This document shows, in pieces, positions 50,101 through 63,700 of a stretch of 64,000 nt of DNA (position 1 is its first letter; each line of letters starts with the position of its first letter). Under the pieces are notes generated by a model that worked only from the letters and a program-made list of their open reading frames with translations, searched no databases and was not told where the DNA came from. The stretch comes from Drosophila persimilis (lineage: Eukaryota > Arthropoda > Insecta > Diptera > Drosophilidae), in the NCBI RefSeq assembly GCF_003286085.1, contig NW_020825289.1, positions 8,122,001 through 8,186,000 on the forward strand. The letters run 5' to 3'. Made by a program: the position numbers and the translations under genes.

Positions 50101-53100
50101 AATCCAAATACCCTATATGCGGGATCGGGTTCCATTTCCCGCAACCAGGTGGATGGCTCCACGACTCATTGTGGATTCTCAGCCAGCCCGCTCATCCATT
50201 TACGCGCTTCGTTGGAACGTTCGATTGAAATCATTTTGGAAACCAAAGTAAAACTGTTTTTCCTTTCTGTTATTATATTCTTGTGACATTTTCGCAAACA
50301 ATTCCCCCCCACCCCCCACCGCTAAGTCTGTCTGCTCAAGAGTTTTCCTCATTTCCCCGCACACACACACACACCATTAGACCATAATTTTCAATAAATA
50401 GTTCTTCTTCTGGAGCTGTTGGGGAAATCATATCGCGGGCGCTAGTTTTGAAATCATCTTACGAGCATGGGGCACCGGCACCGGCACCGCCTGCCACTGA
50501 TGTCCGGAACGTGACTGCGACTCCGCATGAGGCGCTTACGGGAGGGAGCACGGAAGTCAGCGACAATAAAAAGGAGATTCGGGTAGCATTTTGCAGTTCC
50601 TTATGCTCTCCTTCTTGACTCTCCTCCTCCTTTTGTACTCGTATGCCACTTGTCGTTGACACGGCAAATGGATGGCAAAACAACATTTATTATTAGAGCA
50701 GCGATTTGGTTGGTTCTTCTAGAGGGTACTGTGGGATGTGCCAGAACCATCCATAGGTGGAAAATGGCCTTGTATTTTAAAGATCTGATGGGAATGTTCT
50801 ATCGTTCGACAAATCTTTGTGCTATAGATGCCATAATTATGGAGCGATGGTTCTGGAAAGGGTATAAACAGTTTCGACCCTCAAACCCCAAAAGGACAGC
50901 TTCTTCTTTCTGTTTATTCCCTGTTTTTATCGAAGAAACACACACGGAAACACTCACTAAGTGAATAGGAAAAAATACTGGAATTGCTAGGCTTAAGCCT
51001 TGAACTGCTTGGAAAACAGTGAAAGAAACTGACACAGGAACAAACACAACTACAAAACTACGACAGCCATTAGCCCGTCAGGCAATTAAAATGCAAAAAT
51101 TGTTAGAGACACAGTCAGAGGTCGAGGACGATGGGCAAAACTGGTGGAGGAGGCAAAGGCAAAACGAAGAACGAAAGTCAGAGGTCAGAGGTGCACATTG
51201 GTTGAACATCAAGCGGAAAGACATTTCAGCAGCAATCGGATGAGTTCATTCATCGTTTATTTGATTGAAACACCATTGAATCAGGGCCTCGTTCGCTGTG
51301 TATCCACACTTATTCCATTACTTTTGGAGCCCACTGTGCAATGGAGACGGAGACATGTGCCAGGTAGCAGAAACCCAGAAAATCCCCGATACACGGGAAG
51401 AAACGGAAACCGTGTCGAAGGGGGGACGGCCTGTGTCGCCCTCCACATAATTCCAAGAAATTCCGTACCATCCAAGGAACGCTGTGTCAGGCAGCTGGGG
51501 GAGCGTGAATTCAGCTAAATATAAACTGCATACACAAAAATTATTTAGGAAAAAGGTGGCGGCGTAGTGGGGGAGGGGGGGGAAAGCGAGCATGGAAAAT
51601 TGCTAATTACGCGATGGCCGTGATTCTCGCGCGTCGGGCATTGCATATTTCAAGACGCTGCCTGCAGTTGTCGCCTGCCATTCGAGGAAAGCTCCGAGCT
51701 GAGCACCGTGCCACATTCAGCTGCTTATGGGGAGGGGGATCTTCACTAAATGGAATATTCCAAATATTTAATAAACATTGCAGCTACAAATTAAGCACAA
51801 ATATTTGAACGCTCGAATGGCGGGTGAGTGGCGGAGTGACGGAGTGACGGAGGCGGCACTCAAATATCAAATTTATTATTAAATTTTTGTCTTACGTTTT
51901 ATAGCTTGTTCATGTTCCACGACACAGTGCAAATTCGCATTGAGGGAAAACATTTTCACTATGAATATACTCGCCCGTAAAATTAATATTCGTTTTGTTA
52001 TTAATTTTGCATTAAAATAAAATATTTTCTGTCCAAAAAGAGTGCAAATTCGCTTTGAACATGTTTTTTATCTAATCGATTATTCAATTTAATTTATTTT
52101 ATTATTAAGAATGTGGGTTTTCTGGTTCTACAAGCCGCTTTTGGACCAATCCTTTCCAAGGCTCAGCAGGAAATTGGTAACAGTTTTGTGTCCCTTAAAT
52201 ATAAGGTATTTTTAAGTAAGAGAAACCCTTAAAGATTATAAGATTTAAAGAGTGGATTTAATACAATTGGATTAAAATTAGGACTTGCATATTTATGTAT
52301 TATTTTTCTTTGAATAATTTAACGTTCTTAAATTAATAAAATATGTGATAAAATATATATAATTTGTAAGTTTAAGAGATCACCGAATATATGCAAATAA
52401 TTCTTGATCTCTGTCCGCATCATCGGATCTCCACTGTGGCTTGCCCTGCAGAACACGAGACAGCGCCATTCACATTCACCCTCTCGGAAACAAAAATATA
52501 ATGAAATATAAGCAAAATAAAAACGACAACTCATTTAGTTGTATAGAATCATGCCTCAGTTGACGTGAATCACTCACTCAGAAGAGCCGCGACAGCGGCA
52601 GGGGGGCTACTAGAGGGGGAGGCTGGGGGAAAAACTATTTTTGCTGCTGCCAGCGGAAAAGAACGCTCCGCTCCGCTCCACCAAGACCAAGGCCTATTAG
52701 CCAAGTGGGTGCCACGGTGGCAGGGAGGGCAAACTCTTCTGTCCCTCTGCTTTCGCCCGACTCTCGAGCTGTCACTTAAGACGGTCTAAGTGGGGGTTCT
52801 TCTGTGCGGTGAAGTGGCCAGGGCGATGCGCGAGCCAAAGGCAAAGTGTGCATAACAACCAGAGAGCGGAGAAAATGAAAATGAAAATGAAAACTTTTCT
52901 GAATTGCTCATTAGACACTCTAGTGCAGGGGTGGGGGAGGGGGGGAAGGGCAGTTGTCGGGTGTGGGGGAGCAGGAAAGTGCCATTATGGGCGGATTTCA
53001 GTCATTGCGAGGGTCTGACGCATACGATCTAATGAGGCTACAGCCGTTCCGTGTGGAACAACATGTCAGAAATCGGGAAGCCACATTCCCTGCCAACAAC

Positions 53101-56100
53101 CTAATCAATTGCAACTTCTGGCTAATAAATCAAGCCATCAAAATGCCCAAAAACCCACAGAAAGCGAAACTATTTTCCTTTCACCGACAATATTGGCAAC
53201 ATGGCTGTCTTCATTTTGTTGCACCAACTGAACGGGGGGAAAAAAAGCATTCTCTGCTTTGTTGCATTTCATGTCAAGGTTTTTGCAGACCCCCCCACCC
53301 CCGCCACACAGCAAGCACTTCATAAGGGGAACGGATACATTTACAATGTATTTTGTATGCCACTGTTTTCTGTTGCACTCGACAGACGAGTATTTGTTTT
53401 TTCCTATGCCCTTTCCGTGGCATCGTTGGGTATGGCGGATATGTGAGGCGGAAGGGTTCCAGCAAATCTATAGAATCCAGTATATTTGATGCCTGTTCTT
53501 CTCCCATTCTAAGGAGTTGTGGGGGCTATTGGGGGGTATTCTCTAATCGCATCGGCATATCATATCATAATTCCTATTTTTATACGAGTTTATACGATTC
53601 CACTGTCCGCACAATTGTGTCATGCACTCGAGAACTTTTCTGTTGCATGGCGGCCAATGCCGAGGGCCCTTGGGAGTAGAATGCATTGATGGTGTCGCCA
53701 CGGCGAGGGATTTTCGAGTGCCCCCCTATCGTGGGCAGTCGTCAGCTTTGTCGCTCCGATGCTTTGATGTTGCAAGCACATACATATATAACAAAACTCG
53801 TGCCAGCAACTGGGTTAATGGCACAAGCTTTGCCTCTGCCTCTACCTCTGAGATTGCCTCTGTTGTTGTCGTGTTGAACAAATCCCCGTGCCAGGTCCCA
53901 GCAGGAAAACGACACCCACGTGGCAGCCTCAGAGATGGAGAGGGGCGTCGGGGCAGCAGCAGCGGAAGGAGCCGTGAAAGTTCTCTGGGTCCCCAAATAA
54001 AACACATTTATCATGTTCAAATTTTCAGTGTTGTTCTTGTTTTTCGTTGACAGGAAATATTAAATTCCATGTTCCGTGAGGCGCAACAGAGAAAGTGACA
54101 GAATGTGCCACAGACACGAGGGACAGGGAGGCACAGAGGAGGACTGTCCTCCCATCACCAGCAGGCGACACATACGAGTCTGAGAATCAAGCTCTTGGCT
54201 CTGGCAGTACCTGTGTACCTTGTCAGGATCTAGGATCTACGAGGAACAACATCTAAAGTAGCCAGCAAATAAATGAAAAACAAATTGTGCCTTGTGGCAA
54301 GAGGAAATTCAAATACTCTACAAGAAGGCGGAAAAGGAAGATCACAACTTGGAGAAAACTTTACAATAATCCGCGAAATAAACTCTTAAGACTAAGGCGA
54401 AACAAACATAAATTTATTGTCAAGTAGATCGTCTATCAAATCTCTGTAGGGCAGGATTTTCTTCGACCACTAATTCAGACTCCCTATCTTTGGAAGAGTA
54501 TCACATTTTTTGGATTTCCAGCTCACGAAAGCACAAAAAATGCCAACCAGATTGACAGTTAATAAAGTGGCGACAAGTTGCCACCTGCGTGGCTCCTGTT
54601 ACTCCCCTCCTCGGACCACGGGGGTGGGTTAACAAAAAAAAAATAATAATAATCCGTGGGAGGGAAAAGGGCAAGGGCAAAGGCACGAGGAAACATGGCA
54701 ACCGTGCCGTTGACAACTTGACTCCCAAATGTGTGTGACAACTGGTCGGCAAAAAGTTTCAAATTCCGGGGGCAGAAATTAAAAAGATCAAAGTTGTCAA
54801 TATATTCCACAAGCCCCACACTTTCCGGGGGGGTGGGGGTGGGTTGTCGTCGTCCGAAGGTCATCAATCAGAAAGGTAAGCGGAGCGGGAATCGGAAGCG
54901 CTCTTTGATTGGTTTCCGAATTCCGATTAGTGCCAAGGCCTGCAAAGCGAGGGAGAAAGGAATAAAAAGAGAGAATGACTAATCACACCCAAGTAAAATA
55001 TCAATAAAGGACTTACTTGCATCTGAGAGAGAGATTTATTTTAATTTTCTCAGATTTTCCTGTATTATCCACCGCTTGGTAGTGCGTGAGATGGCTCCCA
55101 ATTTGAGTGGACTGGAAGTAAAAGAGAAAACGGTGAAATGTCAAACAAATACGAGTATAAAGTTTGACAATCAATCGGCTTCCTCTTGGTCCTTCAGAGC
55201 ACCTATTCGATCTTCGCCAGCTCCAGCTTTAGCTCCAGCTCCTCCTAGATACTTTTAAATACTCCAAATTTGGCAGCATTAAACAGAGCTAATGTATTCG
55301 CAAATTGCTAGAGAAGCAACATAAAAATTAGCATTAAATGTGCATAAATAATGTCATATTAGGGTGAATAATTACCGTTTGTCAGCTTACAGTCAAGAAA
55401 AAGGGGCAATTAAAGCTGAAAAGGCAGCCAACAAACAGCAGAAAGGACCCAGAAGTGGCAGGACATAAGGCGGGGGGCGGGGGCGTGGCGAATGTGAATG
55501 AATCCTTGATAATTACAGCATGCAAAAGTGTTTCCTCCAGTGTGTCGGCCAAGTGTAACCCAATATAAATGCCATTTATCATGGTGCGTGTGTAGGACCA
55601 GTGCCCGGACAGGGGTGTGGGTGGACCACTGCCGCTAATAAATTACAGCGTTTTGTGGACATGTGCCGCCGCCAGCAGCAGTCGACCCACCCAACAGGCA
55701 GGAGCCCAGGCCCCCAGAATGTCGGGTGCTGCTCGGTGCTGCCTGTCGCTGACAGTTTCAAATGGCCAAAGCGTTGGCGGTTTCAAGTTCTCCTGCTGCT
55801 GCCGCCGCTGCTGCTGGCCCCCTTGGCCAAGCTAATTAAGCCCGAAACTAACACTTGGCAAATGCATCTGTGGGCTGCTGTCATTATTTCCACTACTTAT
55901 GGGCTTTTTAATTGGCCGGGACTATTGTGGCAACTAGGATCCTTTGCTCCAATTTTGCTCCAACAAATGGTACCCTAAAAATCGAATTTCTACTCTCTGT
56001 GACCCAATCGACACTTGACATCACCTTTGAGCTATTTATTTATTTATTTGCACATTCGGGCGGGCCCCAAACTGGGCTAATTTTTCATTTGCCAGCCTCT

Positions 56101-56800
56101 CGAGTTACGCCAATTACAGCCCCCACTCCAAAGGTGGAGCGGATGTGTACGCACTGAGAGAAAAACGGTATAGTACAAAGAACAGAATTTTTAATAGCCC
56201 ATACTATAAATAGAATCGTAAACGTTGAGCTTTCCAGGGCTATCAACTAATTAATCTCCTGAGAATCGCGACGCAGAAGATATCTTCGAGTTAAAGAAGA
56301 AGAAGAAAGGTATCAAGGAATGATTTGTATGGAGCAAAACGCTTCGCCTTCAGCAACAGATAGGGATCGAGAAGTCGGCTTTCGAATAAGTATGCCTGAG
56401 AACGGGCTTCCTTACGAGTGAGGAATACACTCAGCATCAAGAGGCGTAACGGGAGACGGATATGGCGGGAGTGGGAGGCAACGGAACGGAACGGAACATT
56501 GCGTGGTTCCGTGTCGGCAAGCCAAAACAAATTGTGTATCCCCAAGTATTGTCAAATTAAACTTGTATGAAACGTTTGCGTTGCTTTGTTCCTCATTTCT
56601 TATCCCTGAAACCACAATTTATGCGAAGCGGGGCAGGTTACAGCTAGTGTGAAAAAATCTAAGTCAAATTGTCGCATTTCGCAGCCTAATATTCCCCAGC
56701 CACACGTAAGCCCCTTTTATTGTTCACTGTTTGCACTACCCACTGTACATATGTAAATAGTACTGTTGTTGCACTGCATACATATGCTTACGCACTGCAG
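44155..56800. other. Intergenic region between divergent mspo and prominin genes
   Basis: About 12.6 kb without a supported gene. AT-rich with TAATTA/ATTAAT cores, TG and CT tracts and G-rich patches. The longest frame, 186 codons at 46381-46941 on the minus strand, is not supported as a gene. It probably holds regulatory DNA for one or both neighbours, but this cannot be shown from sequence alone. Confidence 0.45.
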
Positions 56801-56818
56801 CGGCCGCTCTTTCGTCTC

Positions 56819-56912
56819 TTTATAACGCCTTCTTCGTTTCGTTACGGCAGCTCAGCATCTAAGCAGCTCTTCGTGTTCGTGCTCTAACTCTCTCTCTTTC
56901 TTTCGCTCTCTA
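56819..56912 (+). promoter_or_regulatory. Candidate promoter region of the prominin gene
   Basis: TTTATAAC at 56819-56826 is followed by TCAGCA at 56852-56857, an initiator-like site about 33 bp on. A CT-rich tract with GAGAG-type sites lies at 56887-56912. This CT tract, with CTAAC before it and TAG after it, would also make a good 3' splice site, so an untranslated upstream exon is an alternative reading. The 5'UTR would then run to 57346. Confidence 0.35.
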
Positions 56913-57346
56913 GGGCATGGGTAAATCATAAGGTGACGTCGGCCGCTTTCAGCGCACTCTCTCGGCTCTCGGTGAAACAAACACTAGAAAGAGACAACAA
57001 ACGCTCTACAACGTTGGGTTCGCCTGCTCTTAGTTAGTCTTGAGCTGATCGTGATTTTCGCACTTTCGTGTTGCTTCGTACTGTCACGAGTTATCTTCTT
57101 TGTCTTCACACAAACTGAGTTTATCCAACATCGATGGATAGATTCATTATGTGTCTCAGGTGCAATCGGCAACAGATTGTGCAAGATAAACCAAAGCAGC
57201 TTCCGATTTAACTGTCATTGGGGTATAGCCCTAACTATATCACTCTGGTCCACACAACAAGTGCTAAGGTGTGCTTCCTACATTTCTATATTCACACAAC
57301 CCACAAAGAAAGGATCTGCGCTTCGAGAAGGTTCTGTTGATACAAG

Positions 57347-60300
57347 ATGATCGCGACGGTACATCGGCGATGGGCGAAGACCCATTGCTTGATGTACGGT
57401 CTGGTTCTGGGGTCACTTATATTGCTTGTGCTGGCTCAGGAGCCCGATGGAAATGAAGGTCCAACCGAAGCCACAACGAATGTGGAAGGCGGTGATGAAG
57501 AGGGAACCCCATCCTGGTGGCGCGCAGGCTACGCGGGCCATGGCACGACGCACGAACAGGTTGGACAGCTGCACTGGCCTTCTGCCGAGTACACAAAGTA
57601 CAAGGGGCGTACCAACTACACCGGGGATCTAACAGCACCAACCAAAACCCTGGGTTTCTTCGTCAATATTACCCATAGTCTCTTCGAGCTGGTGTTAACC
57701 GACGATCCGCCGCTGCCACAGAGTGAGTTTAACCCACGAACAACCTCCACCATCCGAGGCTATAACCATCCTGTGCTATAGAATACATTGTGTTACTGGA
57801 CGATGACTTGGTGGCTCTGGGCCCCAAGGTGAACGAAAACGATTGGTCAGATCTGCTGGCTCGCTACTGGTTGCTTCTTTTCTTCGTGATATTCCTCTTG
57901 GCCGGCATCATTCTCATGCCGTGTATTGGGTAAGTGAGGACTCATCCTCTGAGAGGAAGACCCAGCATTTGCATGCTATTGGCATCCTATCCTATTCGCA
58001 GTGTATGCTATTGCTGCCTCTGCTGCTGTCGACGGTGCAAGCAGGGATGTCCGGCATGCACTGTCGCAAGGGACTTCCGACGGCGCATCTGTTGCGGCAT
58101 ATGCCTAGCGATACTTATCTTGGGCCTATGGTGAGTCTTGGTCTGGGTCTGGGTCTGGATCTGAGTGTAATCGCCCTAATAATGTGTTCGGATTGTCCGC
58201 AGCCTTGGCGCCTATATTGCGATTGCGTCGAACAAGTTTTTGGAGCGGGGATTTGATGATACTTCAATGACAATGCGGAGCGGAAGCGAGGACACCTGCG
58301 TCTTTTTGAAGGATGTGGCTGATCACATCACGCATCTTTTTTTGAAAAACTTTATGGAATTGGAGACGCACTTAACCGATTTATTGGAGAGTAAGTTCAT
58401 TCAAATTGTGCGCCTTCCGCATTTGAGACCTGCTTTCCGCCGTCTGTAGAAGCGGATACCCACATCTTTCTGGATCTCATGGATACATCCGACAGTAATG
58501 CGCTGACTGAATTGGAGCGCATCTTAGACAACATGCCAGAGGCTCTAATCATCATGCGTAATCTGGATATGTTGGAGAAGGAATTACGCTATGAAGGGTC
58601 CCAATATCGAGACTGTAACTATGCAAATAACCCGTTGCCTAATTAGGACTCGAATGTATCCGCTCCTTTCAGGTCTTCGAGGATTGAAGCGGGACCTATA
58701 CTATGCAACCAGTGTTTTATGTCAAACGAGTCATAGCAGAAGCTTCCACTATGTACACATGATTCCTCTCCTTGGCTATGCGAGATGCCTGCACTACGAT
58801 CAGGTATTATATTACCATTGAGTACGTGACACACTACCGCTACTGACTACGTCTACTTTAGATCCCCAATACAACTGTCTATGTGGAGGGTATCGAGGAG
58901 ATTATTGAGGAGAAGTATTTTGAAATACCAAAGAGGGCCTTTGCTCGTCTAGAAACAGTTAGTGACAAAATCCGGAAACAGATGTCACTCATCATCCCGC
59001 CATTGCAGCGAGAAATCGACAAGGGACGTGATGTGCTTTTTAAATATGCCTCAAAAATACGCAGCATAATTGAGGCTGTGATTACTGACATCCACGCCAA
59101 TACCACACGTGCAACAAAGACGTACGGCGATGTCTACGACCAGTTTGGCCAAAACCGCGATCATATTTTCAAATTCACATACGTCTTAATCGTCATAGTA
59201 AGTAAACTTTCCTGTCCTTGGCTTTATCCCTCGCTTATGCTTCCATCGCAGCTTATTATAGTCCTGATATCGGGCCTTGTGTGCGGCTGCTTCGGGCTAA
59301 GTCGGACGGCAGCTGGTGGACTTGGATTTTGCAGCAAGTCAACGGGCGCCTCCTGTCTGCTAATGTGAGTGCGCGGCCATAAAGAGCCGTCATTATATTT
59401 CATGTTTCTGCATTTTACAGGGCCATGATTCTAATATTTATTATTTACTCGTTCGTTACGCTGGTTGGACTGTTCTACTTGTTCATCGGTCTGGTTACTT
59501 ATGAGGGTGTCTGTTCCCCGACGAGCGACAACGATAGAAATACACTCTTTCGGAAGCTGGACGCCGAGCTCGATGTAAACAGATTGTTGTCGCCCGCAGG
59601 TGGTGATCTCGTATTGCCTCCCATGCGTATGTCGAATGCCATCAGGAGCTGCCAGGCAAATGAGTCCATCTTTCACATGCTGCGAGCGAATAATCTTTTC
59701 AATGTCGACGACTTGACACGCCTGCCTATGTTCCTCAATGAACCCGAAAAATCGACAAAGTTTACCGACGATCTATCTAGGGTCTACCTCTTGACTGAGG
59801 AGGAAAAAACGCTACTTCGTGAGATGCGTGACGGCAATCTCTCGAGCTACCACGCCAGCTCATACCTACCATTTCTGTGCCTCCAATATACGTCTAACTC
59901 CATGTTAGATAAAATTCACGGTATGGGGGATGTCGCCGAAAAAGCCCTTGTCAGTGACTTTAATTATTGGACGTACGAAGATGGCGCAACGCCCGACTCT
60001 GCAGGTACCACCAAAGGCACCTACCATTATTACTACTGGAATTGCCACGTGGCCTTTCATAACTGTCGCATTGATGCCGAGGCATATTACAATCAATTTA
60101 ACGACAAACTAACTGAGACAACGTTTAAAATGAAAAACGAAGTTAAGAAGATCAGTGAGCTTATTTTGTACGAAAACTTAGATTTTGGCGAATCGATTAA
60201 TGTCTTGCTCAACGGGATAATAAGGGCCGAGAAGTTTATCCAAAGACGAGGCAAGGAGTATATCAACAACCTTGCCCAGAATCTTACCGACGCCATCAAC

Positions 60301-60788
60301 AGCCAGATCCGCGACTACATAGATATGATAATTACTGAATCCAACAAGAATGTCGGAAATTGCCAGCCGCTCGCCTACATTTACCATCGGGGCATTAATT
60401 ACGTTTGTGAGCGCCTGGTAAATCCCCTGGTGAGTACAGACATCCCAGGCAATACTCTGATCGAGCTGATCTTCTCGTTGTCTTATGTTTATCTTTGCAG
60501 AATAGCGCCTGGTTGGGCTTGCTGCTGTGCTCCTTGCTCTTCCTGCCGATACTCTTCGTATGCCATCGTCTGATGTGCTTGTACCTTGTAATATACCCTG
60601 CGGCCACAGCGGAAGATGCTGACGATGGCCACAAATGTCCAGTCTGCACAGCTCGACCAGAGTACACCCCACGTCCGCCTGGTTCTGATTTCCCCGTGGG
60701 CCTTGGCCGCCCCCCAAGGCATTTGCAGCAGCTCCAGCCAGCACTGGCGGAGATGCATGTGGAGAACAGCAAGCGGAAGAGAGAGTAG
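57347..60788 (+). CDS. Prominin-family five-pass membrane glycoprotein
   Basis: Complete ten-exon gene, 960 residues. Exons: 57347-57722, 57782-57929, 58002-58130, 58203-58390, 58450-58614, 58673-58803, 58862-59197, 59252-59364, 59421-60429 and 60501-60788. All introns are GT-AG, 54-72 nt, and every junction keeps frame. A signal peptide (about 1-31) precedes a short extracellular N-terminus with GFFVNITHSLFELVL. TM1 is at about 154-174, a Cys-rich cytosolic loop at 177-194 (CYCCLCCCRRCKQGCPAC), TM2 at about 204-226, a first large extracellular loop to about 484, TM3 at about 485-507, TM4 at about 530-553, a second large loop to about 868, and TM5 at about 869-890. A cytosolic tail of about 70 residues follows. 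This is the CD133/prominin topology, including the Cys-rich first loop. Prominins mark plasma-membrane protrusions; fly Prom acts with Eyes shut in rhabdomere separation. Flies have two prominin genes (prom and prominin-like) and I cannot decide which this is. Confidence 0.92.
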
Positions 60789-63700
60789 AGGGATCGCTCA
60801 CCCCATGTTGTTGTTGGTGAATTTGAAAGGAAATTTATGAAATATATTTAAAATAGATCAAATATTCGGGCTGTATTCTTGAGGGCGAACGCATGGCGCA
60901 AAAGAATATGAAAAGCTGCTGTGTTGCCTAGGACCCCAAGAAATTAATGGCCCAGAACCATCAAAGTGCGCCTCCGCCTGCCAAAAGTCCTGAAGTCTTC
61001 TTCTGGTGGCCAAGGAGAGGGGATAGGGGGAGTGATACTTCAATTGGACATATGTATTCATACAATGTACATATCGAATCATACTCGAATGTGTGTGTGT
61101 GTGGCATCTGTTTTGGGGATTACTATGGAAAGTACACACATTAAAAATTCATTGCTGTGGTAGGTAATCGCATTATTTTTGCCCCCAGCCACTACCTGAT
61201 GGTTATACGTATGCGCGTCAGATCCCATCAGAAATAAATTAGCGTATGATGCACGGCATTTACAAATTTCCCGGAATGTTCTTCAAATATTTGAACGTCG
61301 GCAAAAGCTTGGACAGAAACCATTCCCAGATTCTTTCTGTTCACATTTTTGTTTGTTCAACTCAAGAAATTCCATTATTACTCGACGAGTTTATCCACTT
61401 ATTGCATTTTTAATACAACAATTTCCCAAGGATGGAAAGCGGCCAAGCGGATTGCATTTTCCGTTGGCAGTGGGGGAGTACGATACAATCAAAGCAACTC
61501 TGTGTTGTCCCCTCCTGAGAAAGGAAATCTCTGATGACATTTCTCAGCAAATAAATTATACAAATTTGTTGCCTTTCGACCAGCAGCTGCAACAGCCGAA
61601 AAAAGCAGAATTTCTGTCACTTTTTTAGCAAGAAATGTGTACTTGGAGTTTATTTGAAGGAGCTTAGTACCAGAAGTCGACTATGAATGACAAAATATTG
61701 TAAAAAAGCAGTGACTGAAGGACAAATGGCCATTTGATAGACTTCGAAGGTAATTAAATTTACATTTGAGAAGCGCGTTTGGCTGTGAATCCGCTGACAG
61801 ACGAGCGGACACGATGTACAGAATGTCAGCCACACAACATATGAATAAATTATTCAAATTCATGACTAGCTTCCACTTCCACTCCCCGGGACGTGGGGGA
61901 CACGCACACAGGCAGACAGCGCACACAGTTGCCGCGAAAAGTTTGCGCATTAGCCAAACTGTCGAGTGAACTTTGTCGTCGGCAAATGTAATTTATCAGA
62001 GCGGAAATAAGTAAATCAAAAACAATTTAAAGCCCGTCTCTGCCATCATCATTAGCAGAAGCTGCTGAATCGGTGGGGGTCCCGAGTGCTGAGTCCTCAG
62101 TCGTGAGGGAGTCTCCTGGCTCGAAAGTGTGGGGCGGGGGTGCAGCTGTCAGGCAGTATGCTTTAACTTAATTAGCCTGGCGTCTCAGCCAAATAGAAAT
62201 GCTTGCCTACAAGTCACTCACAAACAGACGATGGATCCACCCCAATCCGAAACCCCCTTCCACACACACTCCACCCCCGACCCACCCACAAAACACTGAA
62301 GCTCAAAGCTCAGAAAACTTCTACACAAGAGTTAATGAAATTTTCGAAAATTTCCAACACACAGCGGACCAGCGAACCTCAAAAGCAATTAATCACCTGC
62401 ATTAAAGCGTGTTAGGTGCCGACATCCGAGACACTCCTCTCTGCCCCACCGCAGCTCCCTTTCTCACTGTAGCAGTGTGTGTTATATAATGATGTTTGAG
62501 GAAAAGGACAGAAGGAACCACCCGCAGAGGCAGAAACAGAGGCAGAGCCCACCTGCCTCCAAAAGACTCCAGAAAGCTGAGTGCTTTGTGTTATTGTTTG
62601 CGTAGGAGACCAGCAGCAGCCACAGCCAATTGTGTTTGCTTTTTTGGTACTTAATCCTATTAATTACCTGGTCTCTCGCTCTCTCCCTGTCCGTGTCCCT
62701 GTCCTTGACTCTTTTATTTCCCATACTTTCTTGTTAATATTAGTGCCAGGTGAAAAAGTACTTGATGGGTGAGACCTTGAGACCGCATTGACAAAATAGT
62801 ATGTATATCCGAAAGTATGGAAAACTACTGCAGAGTATACGTATGCAATACGTCCTGTATTTAAAGGATACCATTTGTGATTGGTCATGCATCTACTACT
62901 ACAAATTCTATCATACAAATTGCTTCTTTTGAAGATCGCAACTTTGCGAAATCCCAATACAATCGTTTAACAATAACAACCTTTGAGAATTCCAAGAGGT
63001 TCCCCCTTTAGTGGAGTGGTGATAAATTATTTGCTTATTAGCTAAGAAACAACACCAGAAAAAATTCGCTAATCAAAAACAAGCCCGCGACTCTACCTTT
63101 ATACCCAATACTGAGTCACTATGTGGGTTGCTATACCGCTCCGCTCTGCCAGAGCGCGCACACTGCGCGAGGTAGAGTGTGTGAAAGAGAGAGGGAAAGA
63201 TTGAGTAATCGCGTAGGAGGCGTTTGGGTAGCCACTGCAATTTCATTTGATATGGTCACTATCTATCATTTTGCGTTTTCGGTTTTCTTGTATCTTCAAA
63301 TACTTATGCACCCCTATATTCTTCGAGTACCGCTATAAAACAATCAAAAATGTACGAGGAAATCTGGAAAAAACAGTATAAACAGTAAACAAAAGCAGAA
63401 AGACTCACCTGTTCCTATGTGTAATACGATAGTGTAGCGTTGCATAATACTTGCTGTTTCCTTTTTTTGCTGTCTGCTTTTCTCTCTTCATATGAGTAGT
63501 TCCTTCATTACTCTTATTTTTTCCAATCACTTTTATTCAATTTTAGCCCATATCGCCTTGCACTCTTTGTCGGCTTGTACTTCTTGCCTCCTTGTTGCAT
63601 CCCTTTCGGCTTTTTTCCACTTAAATGAATGCTGCAAGCCCAGGCGATTCATTGACTTTTTTCGATCCTTTTTCACACATTGCAATTTTTTTTAATTGTT

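Noticed and set aside
60178..60801. 207-codon minus-strand frame over the end of prominin
   Set aside because: Antisense shadow of real prominin exons 9 and 10.
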